The translations under genes and the position numbers were made by a program. The notes under the pieces were generated by a model. The model was not told the DNA's origin, did not search any database, and worked only from the letters and a program-made list of their open reading frames with translations. From Tolypeutes matacus (taxonomy: Eukaryota > Chordata > Mammalia > Cingulata > Chlamyphoridae), in contig JAKSZT010017954.1 of the NCBI GenBank assembly GCA_026826555.1, positions 5,174,642 through 5,238,641 of the forward strand: DNA of 64,000 nt, given 5' to 3'. Shown here piece by piece: positions 31,941 to 43,019 of this stretch (its first letter is position 1; each line of letters opens with the position of its first letter).

Positions 31941-34900
31941 TCCCTCACTACCTTGGACTGAGACCCTGGACTCAGTAACAGTGTTCACTATGGGGGGGTG
32001 ATGACTGGTTTTTGGCCAAGATCCAGAGACCAGAGACATGAAGTTCCAGAAGCACCATCCTTGAGGTCCATTGAATCAACAATTGTGCCTCTTCCAGCTT
32101 CCTCTTGTGTCTTCTTGTGTTCTCACTATAATGCTAAGTTGTTTGTTTCTCTTTTTAACTGGCACCATTTCATCAGGGACAATTCAAAATTGCAGTTGCC
32201 ACTTCGGGGAGCTTTCCATAGGAACAAGACTGTTCATTTGAAAGATACTGTCCAACAAAAGAAATTATGGGCTTTATGAGCAGATTATTTTTCTTTCTTT
32301 AATGCAGGAGTCACCCCCACCTTTGCTTCAGAATCTGGGGATTAAAAATTGCTGACTTTTTAATTGTTCGGGTTGATGAAACAGTCAAGTGAGTGCAAAT
32401 TATGTCAAAACCAGCTGCATGCCACTCTCTTTGGTGCGAATTTGTGTCAAAATCTGTTTTTATACAACTACATTTTCTTGCCCCTCTTTGTAGAGAAAAA
32501 ATAATTAACTTTTTACAGTGATAATTTCCTGTATGCTGGAAGCAGCTGCCTCTCATTTTTTTCTGTTCCTTTCTCTTTTTCCCTCTCTTGGGAAAATTGA
32601 AAGGTAAAAAAAAAAAAAAAAAAGTTCAGTTGTTACATTGGCATTGTAGGGGCATTTAATCCAGATAAATAGTCAACAATATCCAAAAGAAAAAGTTATT
32701 AAGTAGTATTTCCTTCTGTGCAACTGGAGAAGTATATTTACACAACAACATTTTTACCATAGTTAAGAGGTAAGAAAAACTGGCTTTAGCACAAAGATGA
32801 AATATGAGTTTTTGACCTGATTCAGAGTCTTTAAAAATTAGTTTACTCTATAAAAGTACTGACAGCACAAAGTTTTAGGTGTATAAGTACAGAGTTAGAC
32901 TGCTCATACTTAAATGTTTTAATTTTCTGTGTTGGTTTTGAGTTTAGTAACTTACCACTGTTCTCATAGCTTGTTTGAAGGTAAACATTTTTATGGATAA
33001 AATTGTATTTACCAAAATGAAATGGTAATAATGGGTGTGTCTTTAGAAGGTTTAATTTTATGAAATCCTTACAGGGCTACCAACCAGAATGATTAAATGT
33101 GTGAGCCACCTTATAATTTTCAGAACCAGAACTAATTTTAAGACCTTAGACAAATGTTAAAGTTAATTAATAAATTATGAATAAATGGTCATTGAGTGTC
33201 CAGACAGTTTCTAAATAAGAAGCTGATACAAAACATAATTTAGCCTTACTTCTTAAAATGATTAACAAAATATGCATGCCTTTGGATGATAGTACATATA
33301 TTTATGTTTCTCATCAAAATTATTAATATGATATGCTATGAGTGTTCATAGAAAAATTAAACAGTTTTCTATTATGTAGTTTTCTCTTTTGTCTGCAGAA
33401 AAGGAAATTTGGTTTCTTTGATTAAAGATCATAGCTAACATAAATGGTTAACTACATGAAGAACAATACTTATACAAAAATACAAAGGGATATAAAGATA
33501 ATGGATAAAATTTTACGTTTATTAAGAAATCTTATTCAGATGGTTGAATACGGTATATGCTTGCTTAATTTAACATTTAATTTAATGTATAGATGAGTTA
33601 ATTACACCTTTAATCTATGTATATAAGCTTTAAATTTATTGTTTGTATATTTGCTTATCTGCATATGGCTAAATACATACATGTAAAGGTGTATTGATAA
33701 AGTCTGTGCTATAAATTTTCACATGAATAATATACAAAAGAAGGAAAATTAAAAGTTGGGTCTATTTATGTAAAATTACTGTTATTTTATGCCTAGATTA
33801 GTAGAGGTTCTTTTTTTGTCACCAAATTGTTCTGTAAATTCTTGTGTGTTTTTTTTTTACATACTCTTTAATCGGTTTTAAAAAGATTCCCTATTTAAAA
33901 ATATAATTTGCTAATAACCATTGTTGTTTATTACTGTATGTTTTTACAAGGTTGACTGTAAGTATTTCTTGTCTTTATATATTTACAACTTATAGCTTGT
34001 CTCCTCTAACAGCTATTCTTAATTTTGCCTTTCCCGAGTTCAGTCCCCAAATTTAGAATAATAAAACTATTTGGGGGTCCTTTGTGCCCACACTAACTTT
34101 GGAGTAGTTTTCCTAAAATGGCTATTAAGTAACACAAGACAAGCATCCTTCATTCTGTAATGGAGGAACAAAAGGAACAATTAGTTTTGTCTAAATTCAC
34201 TGAATTTTAATTAATTCAAAGCATTTATGAGAGTTCTTTTGTTTACCAAATTTGGGATTTAAAAAAATCCCTGACAAATTCAAAAGAGGATTTATCTTCC
34301 CAGTTAATTATAAATACATGTAATATGTTATAATAAGTACCTTTCCATGATTGAATGCTTCTCAGGTTAAAAGAAACCCTCATGTTTAAACACGAAGATA
34401 AGAACATAACTGTCTACCAAAAGACTTTTTTCCAGGATTAGAGATCCGTAAAACTTGTCTCCTGTCTGTTCACGAAGGGTCTGGACCAAACGCTAGAGCC
34501 ACTGGCTCAACTGCATGGGGGTCATCAGAGGCAAACTGATCACTTCTGTTTTTTGTTAGGAGCCAAGATAAAGCCACCTTGTCTAAGAGCTATACCAGCA
34601 ACGGCAAAATGTGTGAAAACTCCGGGTGTTTGGTTCGAAGGTCTCTACCAAACTTAATGGAACCCCTTGCTATACACACTCCTATGGTCCAGAATAAACA
34701 AATCAATAAACCAGCACTTCTGAGCTCTTCTCTACCTTCCTATAAAATAGTATTACTCTCCCTGATGCATTATTCTAGTGCTGTGAACCCAGACCCTCTC
34801 TTTCCTTTATCTAAAGAAGGAGAAACCCATATTTGCTTAAGCTCCATGTCTCTTTTAAACCTACTAGAGACGTCTTTGGCCATCCCTGATTGAATTGTCT

Positions 34901-35489
34901 TTATTAATGGTTAATATTGGAAAAGAAAAACTAAAACTTGCCAAGAAGGCTATGCTATCCAGGGTTGAATTTACTCCTGAAATTTAAATTAAATTCATTT
35001 GGCTATCTCAAATGGCCTTGTCCAGACTTACCAACTCACAGAAGACAAAAGAATTAATATTTATACTATAGGAGGTTATGGGAGGTACATGATTTGAGGT
35101 TAGTTCATGACTTTGAAATGCTTTACATACGAAAAGATTTCTTGATCACCATAGGGACTCTTAGAGTGGATAAAAATTTGGCTTACTCCTGTTGTGATGA
35201 ATGATGGGTACATTCCCATGTAGGGTCTGTGATTCACTAGATACTACTTCTTAAGTGAACATCCGGCTTATCCCCGCCTGTTTCACACTAACTTATCCTG
35301 TGTATTTTGGGGTAACTGTTAAAGACTACTAGGTATTTAAACCTACCACTCCTCCCAGGAACCTCCAAAATGAGGCAAGTATGGATGATTCAGGAGAACC
35401 CCATGAAGGATAACTGATTCTCTCTTCATATAAACTTTTGAGCTGCAGTCTCCACATGGTCCAAAACCTGTTGCAGACCCTAACAGATG

Positions 35490-35880
35490 TTATAAATGAT
35501 AAAACATCCACTAGTCTAAATTCATCAAGCAGTTGATGTGGACAATCACATAGCTCTTGAGTTTCTCTAAGCTTGCTGCACCTGTGTAAATACTATAGAC
35601 TAAGTCAAACAATGCAAGAATAGAATAAAAGATAGAGCCACCAGGATCTCTAAAACAGGCTCATCCAGATTCTAGGATATGTTTTCATTACTTGGGTTTT
35701 ATTATCTAGGCCCCTTGCTATAAGACCTGTTGTAAGGACTAATAGTCATTTGGCTTCTGGTAACTATGTCACAGTTGGCCGATGCATCCTGTTCAGAGTC
35801 TTAAATGCTACTGTGCAGCCATTGTCACACCAGATGACTCAACAACTCATTCTACAACAGAAGGAGGAGGGATTGATTCT
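35490..35880 (+). pseudogene. Fragment of a retroviral env gene, broken
   Basis: Conceptual translation in shifting frames gives traces of a gammaretrovirus-type transmembrane subunit: a short heptad-like stretch and a cysteine-pair region near 35520-35600, a hydrophobic membrane-span-like stretch near 35665-35730, then a short polar tail before the polypurine tract. Stop codons and frame changes break it, so no functional product can come from it. Position just upstream of the 3' LTR is where env ends in retroviruses. The call rests on order and composition, not an alignment. Confidence 0.5.
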
Positions 35881-35995
35881 GGTCTACCTAAAACTTGATT
35901 CAGAGGAGCACTCTCCTGACCTTGATCAGCAAAATCTCAGCTATCTGTATAACGTGAATTAATATCCTGCAGTTTGATTTCATTGGCCCTTGGCT

Positions 35996-36006
35996 AAAAG
36001 GAGGGA
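35996..36006 (+). promoter_or_regulatory. Retroviral polypurine tract
   Basis: The run aaaaggaggga sits directly before the 3' LTR, where a retroviral plus-strand primer (polypurine tract) is expected. Confidence 0.6.
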
Positions 36007-36533
36007 CCAAGAAAGAGGAAAGCATCTCTTGACATGATCTTGGAGTTGTTAGGAGCTGGCCTGTGCTCACAGCAAGGCCCTGATGTTCTCCTATTGAATA
36101 TCAACAATCTCACAAAGCATCAACCTCAGAAAAAATATACTCTGTGATCATGATGAAGTAAAACAAAAAACAAGACCACCTCATAATTTTGTCCAAACCT
36201 AGAAAAAAACAAGGTCACTGCACAAACCACAAAAATACAAAACACCCTCCTGTCTCAACTAATGTGAGTGACTGCTGTTCCTCTGCCATTACAGCTTTAG
36301 CCTTGCTCTAGTCTTCCCTCCTCCAAAACAGATTTATTAAGCTAACCAACCATCAGATTGCCCCCACTTCTTGACAGCATCTGATCCAGCGTGAAGCCTC
36401 ACTTCATTAAATCCTCCCTGAAATTGCCAATTCACAGCCCAAATCTAATAATAAATCTTTTCTAACAACCTCTTACTCAGGTGCCCAGTGGTTCCCCGCG
36501 GTGAGCATTCTCCCTTGCTGCAGTGATAAAACT
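36007..36533 (+). mobile_element. 3' LTR of the decayed endogenous retrovirus
   Basis: Matches the 5' copy (29908-30960) as described there, without the nested LTR. It has 'aataaa' polyadenylation-like sequence in 'taataataaatctttt' and ends near 'tgcagtgataaaactcc', where the MaLR-like LTR begins. The two LTRs differ at many positions, so the insertion is old. Confidence 0.85.
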
Positions 36534-36534
36534 C

Positions 36535-37595
36535 CAAAAAACATGTTCTTCATCTTAATCCGAATCCTGTGGGTGGGAACCCATTGTAAATAGGACCTTT
36601 GGAGGATGTTATTTTCAGTTAAGGTGTGGCCACCTGAGGCAGGGTGGGCCATAATCCAGATAACAGGAGGGCTTATAAAGAGAACCTGGAAGTCACAGAA
36701 GCAAGAAAGGAGAGGACATCACCATGTGACAGGAACCCCGAGGATTGTCTAAAACCAGTGCCAGAATGCTACAGGCTTCGGGGAGAAAGCGAGCCTTGCT
36801 TATATCTAGATTTTGGATTTCTCCTATGCCAGTTGAGCCTGAATCTCAGCAAAGTTGCAGACAACACCTACTCTCCAGTTCATCAGACTCGCCCAGGGCA
36901 ACTAACAAAAGGGTGATGATAGACAATGCTCATCCCCAAAAAACAGAGAGTATCTACAACTACAGCAAGACAGTTCCACCCATTGGCCCCATGGGATCTA
37001 AGCTCCTCCCAGTCGGAAGCAGAGTGGCAATCACTATCTCCAAATCCTCAAGACTGTGGAACAAACACACATAAGGGGGGAATGCAACTATGGACTAAAG
37101 TAGACTTATCATTATTCTAGTAATGGAAGAACTTGTAACAATGATATAAGATAATGGTCACCAGAAGTTCTAAGGGGATGGAGAGGGAAGAATAGGTGTA
37201 ACATAGGGCATTTTGGGGACATTGGAATTGTTCTGCATGATATTGCAATGACGGATATAGACCATTATACATTTTGTCAAAACCTATAAAATTGTGTGGT
37301 ACAAAGTGTAAACCATAATGTAAACTATAGACCATGGCTAGTAGCAGTCTGCAATATTTGTTCAATTGTAACAAATGTACTACACTGATAAAAGATGTTG
37401 TTAATGGGGAAAAGTGTGTGTATATGAGAATCCCCTATATTTTCTATGTAACATTTATGGAATCTAAACCTTCTTTAAAAATTAAAAATTAAAACAAGCA
37501 AAGAAAAAACAACAAAAACCTGCTTGCCAATAAATTTCCACTATTTAAGCCAAACCATTGTGTGGTGTTTGTAATAGCATCTCTGGGAAACCTCA
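36535..37595 (+). mobile_element. MaLR-like LTR, 5'-clipped, split by an L1 3' end
   Basis: Same family as 18122-18607: 'acccattgtaaataggacct', 'aggcagggtgggccataatc', 'gggcttataaagagaacctg' on the left (to about 36824), and 'gccaataaatttccactatt', 'aaaccattgtgtggtgtttg' on the right (from about 37525). The first 25-30 bases of the LTR are missing where it meets the retroviral LTR. The frames at 36644-36916 are LTR. Confidence 0.8.
36826..37515 (+). mobile_element. L1 3' end (type A) inserted in the MaLR LTR
   Basis: Very similar to 3936-4632: 'tatgccagttgagcctgaat', 'ccccatgggatctaagctcc', 'cacataaggggggaatgcaa', 'agaatcccctatattttcta', then an A-rich tail. The 5' start is the same as at 3936, or close to it. 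A clear duplication was not found. Confidence 0.82.
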
Positions 37596-37599
37596 GTCG

Positions 37600-38840
37600 T
37601 TTGACTACACATTGGTTCTTGTTAGCCTTTGGCTAGAAGCATCTACAGTATAAATTTTTTTCTGCAGGGAAAACTATGAAAAAATTAATAAAAATCTTGT
37701 AAGTTTAAACCAATTACATTTAGATAAAATTCTTTTGGGGGGTATAGAGGATAGAAAGGAAATACAAACTCAGTAAATGGAACAGTAAATGTTCTCCACT
37801 GGTAAAGAACTTTTTGCATATTTTTTAAGTGATGATGTTATCACAATGTTATGATATTAAGATTCCACTGGATACTTTTAAAATAAGGTAGCAATCATTT
37901 TATTTACAAATTGACAACATTTAGAGTTCCTGAAAACTATATCTTTTTTGACGCTGTCTAAACTCATGATTAAAATACATAGATATAAACATAAAATATG
38001 CACAAAAAACAATGGAGAAATCAGCCTATACACAATAAGTTAGTACTGCAGGCCAGTAAGTAGAGAAAGAAAGTTAAAGTCTCCACAAAATGATAGATCC
38101 TTAAATGATTTACCAGGCAAACCCCTTTCCAATCCATATTACAGCATTCCTTTCGATTAGCTTTTGGAGTTTGCTAACTTATGGTTACAGAGTCAGACCC
38201 ACTGGCTGTTCTAGGGTCTTCCCTCCCTCATTATCTTACCTTCACCAGGCCTAATTCCCCTGCTGACCACAGAAAATCATTGTGTGTAAAAAGAAGCCCA
38301 CAGTTTTGATGTATTAAGGTACTGGGGTACTAAGGTCACCAAGGGACTGCTTGGTGAGCCCACCTCTCTTTCCTTCCTACAAAAGGCTTTAAGAAAACAA
38401 CAAAATCTAATTTTAAAATGAAGTCTGGGAGAAAAGAGCATCATAGTTTTCCAAAACTCTCTTAGGTGACTAATGAGCAGAAAGGTTTGAAGACCCCTGT
38501 TCTAGTTTGTAAGCTCCATTTTCTTTGCCATGAGGCATCCAGGTCCAGCACAGTGTCTGACACAGTTAGATGATTTGGAACAGAGTGACTTAATTAATAA
38601 TTAGCATGGTGGGAACTTGAGGAGACTCCCCTGCCTGTGGTTAAGGGATGAGAGTGATCGGGCAAAGGGTGGTGCAGATCCAGAGGAGCACCTGAGAGAA
38701 GATGGCCAGACCAAGAGGAGAGACTGCTTCCTCTTTCCCACCAAATGAAACCACGGGCACTTAATTGGCTAGTGGGCTCCTTGATAAAATTGTTTATACT
38801 TATACTTACCCTTCTGTTCTCTCCTGAACCTATAATATAA
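37600..38840. other. Unassigned non-coding, with a small L2 piece
   Basis: No gene recognised. An L2-like 3' end occurs at about 38505-38575 ('ttgtaagctccattttcttt', 'gtccagcacagtgtctgaca'). The sequence at 37700-38060 is AT-rich. Confidence 0.45.
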
Positions 38841-38844
38841 CACT

Positions 38845-39480
38845 TTGATCCTTACCACTTCTTACTCTTTCCAGCTTGCTTCTAAGATATTCTCTCTTGA
38901 GTCTCCTTCTACCTCTCTTAGCTTCAACTTCCAAGCCTCACAAAACTGTTCCTACCATATTGCCCCCATTTCTAAACACTGGGCAGTCCCACAGCTCCAC
39001 GCTAACAATTCTTTCTTGCCTCTATGCATGATCATTTCTTTGGCAATTTCATCTGTTCCGATGGCTGAAAATACCTCCAAACATTCGTGACACCCTAAAT
39101 GATATTTCCAGCCTTGCCATCTCTGGATTCCAAGTTCATATCCACCTGTCTCTTTGACATCTCTACTTGAATGCCTAATTGAATATATCTCAAAAGTATA
39201 TGTCTAAAACAGAACTCCTAATTTCTTTATTTCCTCCAGTCCTCAGATGGGCTTTCCCCACTGCTCAGGCTCACAATCTTGATGCAAGGTTGAAGCTTCT
39301 CTCTCTCTTATCTTCCCCACCGAATCCTTCATCAAATACTACTGGCTCTATCTTTAAAATGTATTCAGAGTCCAAACATTTTATCATTTGCACTGGTACC
39401 ACCTTGGTCTAAGTCACCATTACCTCTAGTTTGTGTTATTGCAAAAGTCCCCCAAATTTGTCTCCCTCCTTCTGCCTTTG
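38845..39480 (+). repeat. L2 LINE internal/3' fragment
   Basis: Contains 'acatctctacttgaatgcct', 'gtctaaaacagaactcctaa', 'ttgatgcaaggttgaagctt', 'ccttcatcaaatactactgg' and 'accaccttggtctaagtcac', the order seen in L2. The frames at 38845-39412 are L2-derived and not genes. Confidence 0.75.
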
Positions 39481-39484
39481 TACT

Positions 39485-40040
39485 ATATATTATCCAGGAA
39501 GATGTATTGTTAGCTGCTGACTCAAAGAATCCCCAAATATTAGTGGCTTAACACATGCACACACACACAAATTATTTCTTGCTTATATCACAATCTAATC
39601 CAGGTCATCCAGCTCCTTTTGAAGTGCTGCTTCAGCGACTCTGGTTGTTTCCATCTTGTGACCTTGCTATCTGGAGACTCCACAGTCTCCCTAACATCAT
39701 GTAACAGGCAAATGGGGAGGGGTTAGAGACGAGAGCACCAAGAACGCCCACCAGGTATTTAACCATCTTGGCCTTGAATTGACACACTTCCTTCTGCTCA
39801 CATTCTATTGGCCAAAACAAGTCACGTGGCCAATCCAATGGCAATGAAGGCTGGGAAATGTGGCAGTCCACAGAGGCTCTTGGTGAGCACTGATGGGCTC
39901 TGTTGCACCCTGCTGCAGTATATTTCCCACACAAATGATATATGCCACATTCTCACGTGCTAGAAAATTTTCTGGCATACAGGAGGAGATTAACTGTCCT
40001 CTAGTTACTGCCCAATTCACTTGGTTGAACTTCAGCACTG
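39485..40040. repeat. Unassigned old interspersed repeat
   Basis: Phrases such as 'tagtggcttaacacatgcac', 'cattctattggccaaaacaa' and 'gtcacgtggccaatccaatg' look like an ancient LTR or DNA element known from mammals, but I cannot give its family. Confidence 0.4.
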
Positions 40041-40469
40041 AAGCTCTTGGATGAAAACAATTTGCTGCCCTGAAAGTATTCTCTCAGGCAATACTTTCTT
40101 TGTTTTTTATTTTTGCCTGCCTACCTCCTTTCCCCTTTCTTTGGTAGCAGCATTCTGATTTTCCATAAGGACTCATCTTTCTCTTACCTCTCAGTGTAGG
40201 TAAATAGGGAAATAAAGTTCTAGGATCACATGGCACCAGATATAATATTGCTTTCCCACAGTTCCACATGGAACACTACTGGTGGCCATAAACATGTGGC
40301 CACCGATTGTGTTTGGCCAGCTCAGCATTCATTTCCCCTTATTCTTGCAACAGTCCCTGATTTTTCCTAGGAAAACGTGCATCTCCATATTTAGCCACAT
40401 GTATTAGTTGGAGCTGACTCCAACCTCAGGCTGTAAGATTGAGCATGAAAGCCAAGGAGAATTATTTTG

Positions 40470-40600
40470 ACATTCATTCAACAAATATTATTAAGCATCT
40501 ACTATGTGCCAGGTGCTGTGCTAAGTTCCGGGTGTGTAACAAGAGACAGCAAAGGCAAAAACCCCAGCTAGTGGCAAGAGTCAATGTTGTGGGTTTTTTT
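40470..40600 (-). repeat. L2 fragment, minus strand
   Basis: 'cattcattcaacaaatatta', 'ctactatgtgccaggtgctg' and 'gcaaaggcaaaaacccca' are the reverse-strand L2 3' end. Confidence 0.75.
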
Positions 40601-40987
40601 CCTCCCCTTTGGAGAAGAGCCTACCTGAAACTGTGTCATCATATAGGAAAGTATAGCTGAAGTTTTCAGCGAGGCAAATTCTTTTGAGCACCTGATTCTA
40701 GCAAATCTAAAGCCACATCTACCACTAGATTTTTCCACTATGGGAGTCATAAATACCTTTTTTCTCCATTCAGCTTGAGTTGGGTTTTGTCTCTTGAAAC
40801 AGAAAGAATTCTGGCTCTGCACTGCCTCTTAGGGATGATGGAGAATTACAAGAAATAGTGCTTGGAAAGGAGGCACTGTATGTTAGCTACAGTGATTTCA
40901 CTTATTTGAACATTAGCACAAATCTGAGGAAATTAGTGAAAAATGTTCTCACTGGGTATGACCAAGGGGATGTGAGCACAGAACATG

Positions 40988-41205
40988 CCTTGACTTTTTT
41001 TTTTTTTTTTAGGAGGTACCAGGGATTGAACCTAGGACCCTGGTACATGGGAAACAGGAGCTCAACCACTGAGTTACATGCCCTCCCCAATGAGAGTTGG
41101 TTTTTTTGTTCTTTTTTTAGGAGGTAGCAGGGATCAAACCAGGGACCTCATACAAGGGAAGCAGGCACTCAACTGTTTGTATTACATCCACTCCCCTTGA
41201 CTTTT
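40988..41205 (-). mobile_element. Dimeric tRNA-derived SINE, minus strand, single duplication
   Basis: Two tRNA-like heads lie head-to-tail on the minus strand: 41195 down to about 41126 and 41088 down to about 41011. Each has an A-box-like 'gtaactcagtggttgagctc' or diverged form and a B-box-like 'ggttcaatccc' or 'ggtttgatccc', each ending in 'acctcct'. An A-rich linker with 'aaaaccaactctcattgg' separates them. The 11-bp duplication ccttgactttt flanks the pair as one unit (40988-40998 and 41195-41205). Confidence 0.85.
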
Positions 41206-42415
41206 AACTAAAGATGCCCACGTATTGCCAGTCCCACCATTCTACAGAATTAATGATCTACAGAATGAATGATACAGGTCTCTTTAGACCTGAATTACCT
41301 ACAACTCAGAACACATAACTCAGGGTGTAAACACCACGAAACAAAGATCGCCTCTTTTATTGCAGAAAGATACTAGAAGATAATATTGCAGAGCAATTCC
41401 TAAGTGGTTGCATGTTTAAGAAAGGCTAAAAAGTAGCTGTGAATAGGAGTAAAACACTTTAAAATACTCCCCATGGATATTAACTTACATCTTAGAGGTA
41501 ATTATTTACTCATAATATCTAACAAATGAGAAGAGATTAAAAATTTCATCCACACATTCAATTATTATCAACCTACCTTTTCTTCAGGATTTAATCATTT
41601 CAGCGAACATCAGCTAGGGCAGGAAATTCATACAGGATGTTCATCAGCTGCAGTTGTACTTGAACTTCTCTTGCTAAAGTTATTTGTTGAGAGAGTCCTT
41701 AACTCTTAACTAAAGTAGTTAGTGAATTAAAATTTGCACAGCGATCACAAAAAGGGATATAATTTCTCAGAATCACTCTCAGGAGATATATGTCCATGTT
41801 CTGAACATTCTCATCAAGAAAGTTGCATGTAAGAAACTGGATATAAAGAGACTGAAGAGAAACACAATTTAAATAGTCATCCAATTCTTTTCTAATTTCC
41901 CATGTATTAGACATAGCCTCTTGAGTCCTTAACCATACCATAACATTCATCTCACAGTAGACAAAACAGATGCCAGTCTTCTCTAATCCCCTTTACCAGG
42001 GCAGATTCAGCTGTATTTGCCATAAACCATGTGTTAATGAGATGGCTGCACACAGATTGAATTATAAACAATTACTGGCCATACACATAATCATTGACAG
42101 AGGGACATCAAAACATCTTAGCATTGAAGGAGTCAATCACGAATCCTGAAAGACAGATACAGAAGGACTAGGCGAAGGAGCAGAAGCTATGAAAAGGTAG
42201 AGAATTGATTAGGCAGAAATTTGGGGCTGCCCTGTTGACATGGATGAGAAATTGCTCAAAAAATGGTGCAACTGGAAGCCTATGATTCTCTCAAGTGTAA
42301 TTATAAACATGCTAATATGCAAGGTTAGGTGCCAGCGAGCGGGGGCAGCATACCTCGTCACATAGAAAAATGAGTTTTGCCATGTTGGCATCACTGTGCC
42401 CAGCAAAGGATGGCT
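41206..42415. other. Unassigned non-coding sequence
   Basis: No gene or confident repeat recognised. Confidence 0.4.
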
Positions 42416-42419
42416 GCCG

Positions 42420-42785
42420 TGACACCTTCCATGGCCCGTGTGGGCCCCCGTAATTAAAAGGTTGAATTAGTCATGTAAACACATTATCTTGAACAAAGGA
42501 GTTTACAAATGCGGGCTAATTAGTTTCAATTCCCCAAAGCTTTCCACTGTTTTAAATTCAATAACACAGTGTAAATTCTCCAGTTAGAAAAATCTAATAG
42601 GAATTGGCAGAAACTAAATAATTGATATTGTCAGCAATTGCAGCCGCTAGCACTCCAGTGTCATTGTTTACCAGTAAGCAGGGGCAGTGATTTCCACAGA
42701 GCACAAAGCATGAAGTTTAATGAATTAACAATATGAACTATAGACAGCTGGTACTCAACAGACTCTCCATAGGCTCAGCACCTAG
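42420..42785. promoter_or_regulatory. Candidate conserved noncoding element, SOX/FOX/homeobox motifs
   Basis: Non-repeat block dense in factor-like motifs: 'ccgtaattaaaagg', 'atgtaaacacatt' (forkhead-like gtaaaca), 'tgaacaaaggag' (SOX-like), 'gctaattagtttcaattcc', 'aactaaataattgatattg', 'cattgtttaccag' (forkhead-like on the other strand) and 'tgaattaacaatatgaac'. This composition is typical of deeply conserved developmental enhancers. Inference only. Confidence 0.4.
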
Positions 42786-42849
42786 CTGAGAAAAATTTTA
42801 AAGTACTTATAAATAGACATACCTTTGGCTTGAATTATAAAGCATATCA

Positions 42850-43015
42850 AAGCAACCAGTGCTTAAGGACCAGCCTGGAAATTGTAATGAACTAACTGTG
42901 TGACATCAGCAAGCCACTTAGCATTCCTGAGGCGTGCTTTCATTATTAGCAGTACAAACAAGGGAATGGAACTAAATGAATCCACTCTAGGGTCTCCAGA
43001 ATCTTAAGGGTCTTA
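42850..43015 (+). repeat. MIR SINE fragment
   Basis: 'aactaactgtgtgacatcag', 'caagccacttagcattcctg' and 'agcagtacaaacaagggaat' follow MIR order. Confidence 0.7.
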
Positions 43016-43019
43016 GAAA

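Larger units (their letters stand above)
30961..36000 (+). pseudogene. Decayed retroviral internal region, no intact gene
   Basis: Lies between two matching LTRs. No intact gag, pol or env frame survives; the longest frames are under about 105 codons (for example 34579-34893). An env transmembrane-subunit trace is seen near 35495-35870 (see separate entry). The section at 32600-34400 is very AT-rich and may include unrelated insertions. No convincing primer-binding site was found just after the 5' LTR, so the tRNA class cannot be given. The region also holds the LTR at 31286-31698 and a 52-bp duplication. Confidence 0.7.

Noticed and set aside
34579..34893. Surviving retroviral protein frame of 104 codons
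   Set aside because: No recognisable protease, polymerase or envelope motif in frame; kept only as part of the decayed internal region.
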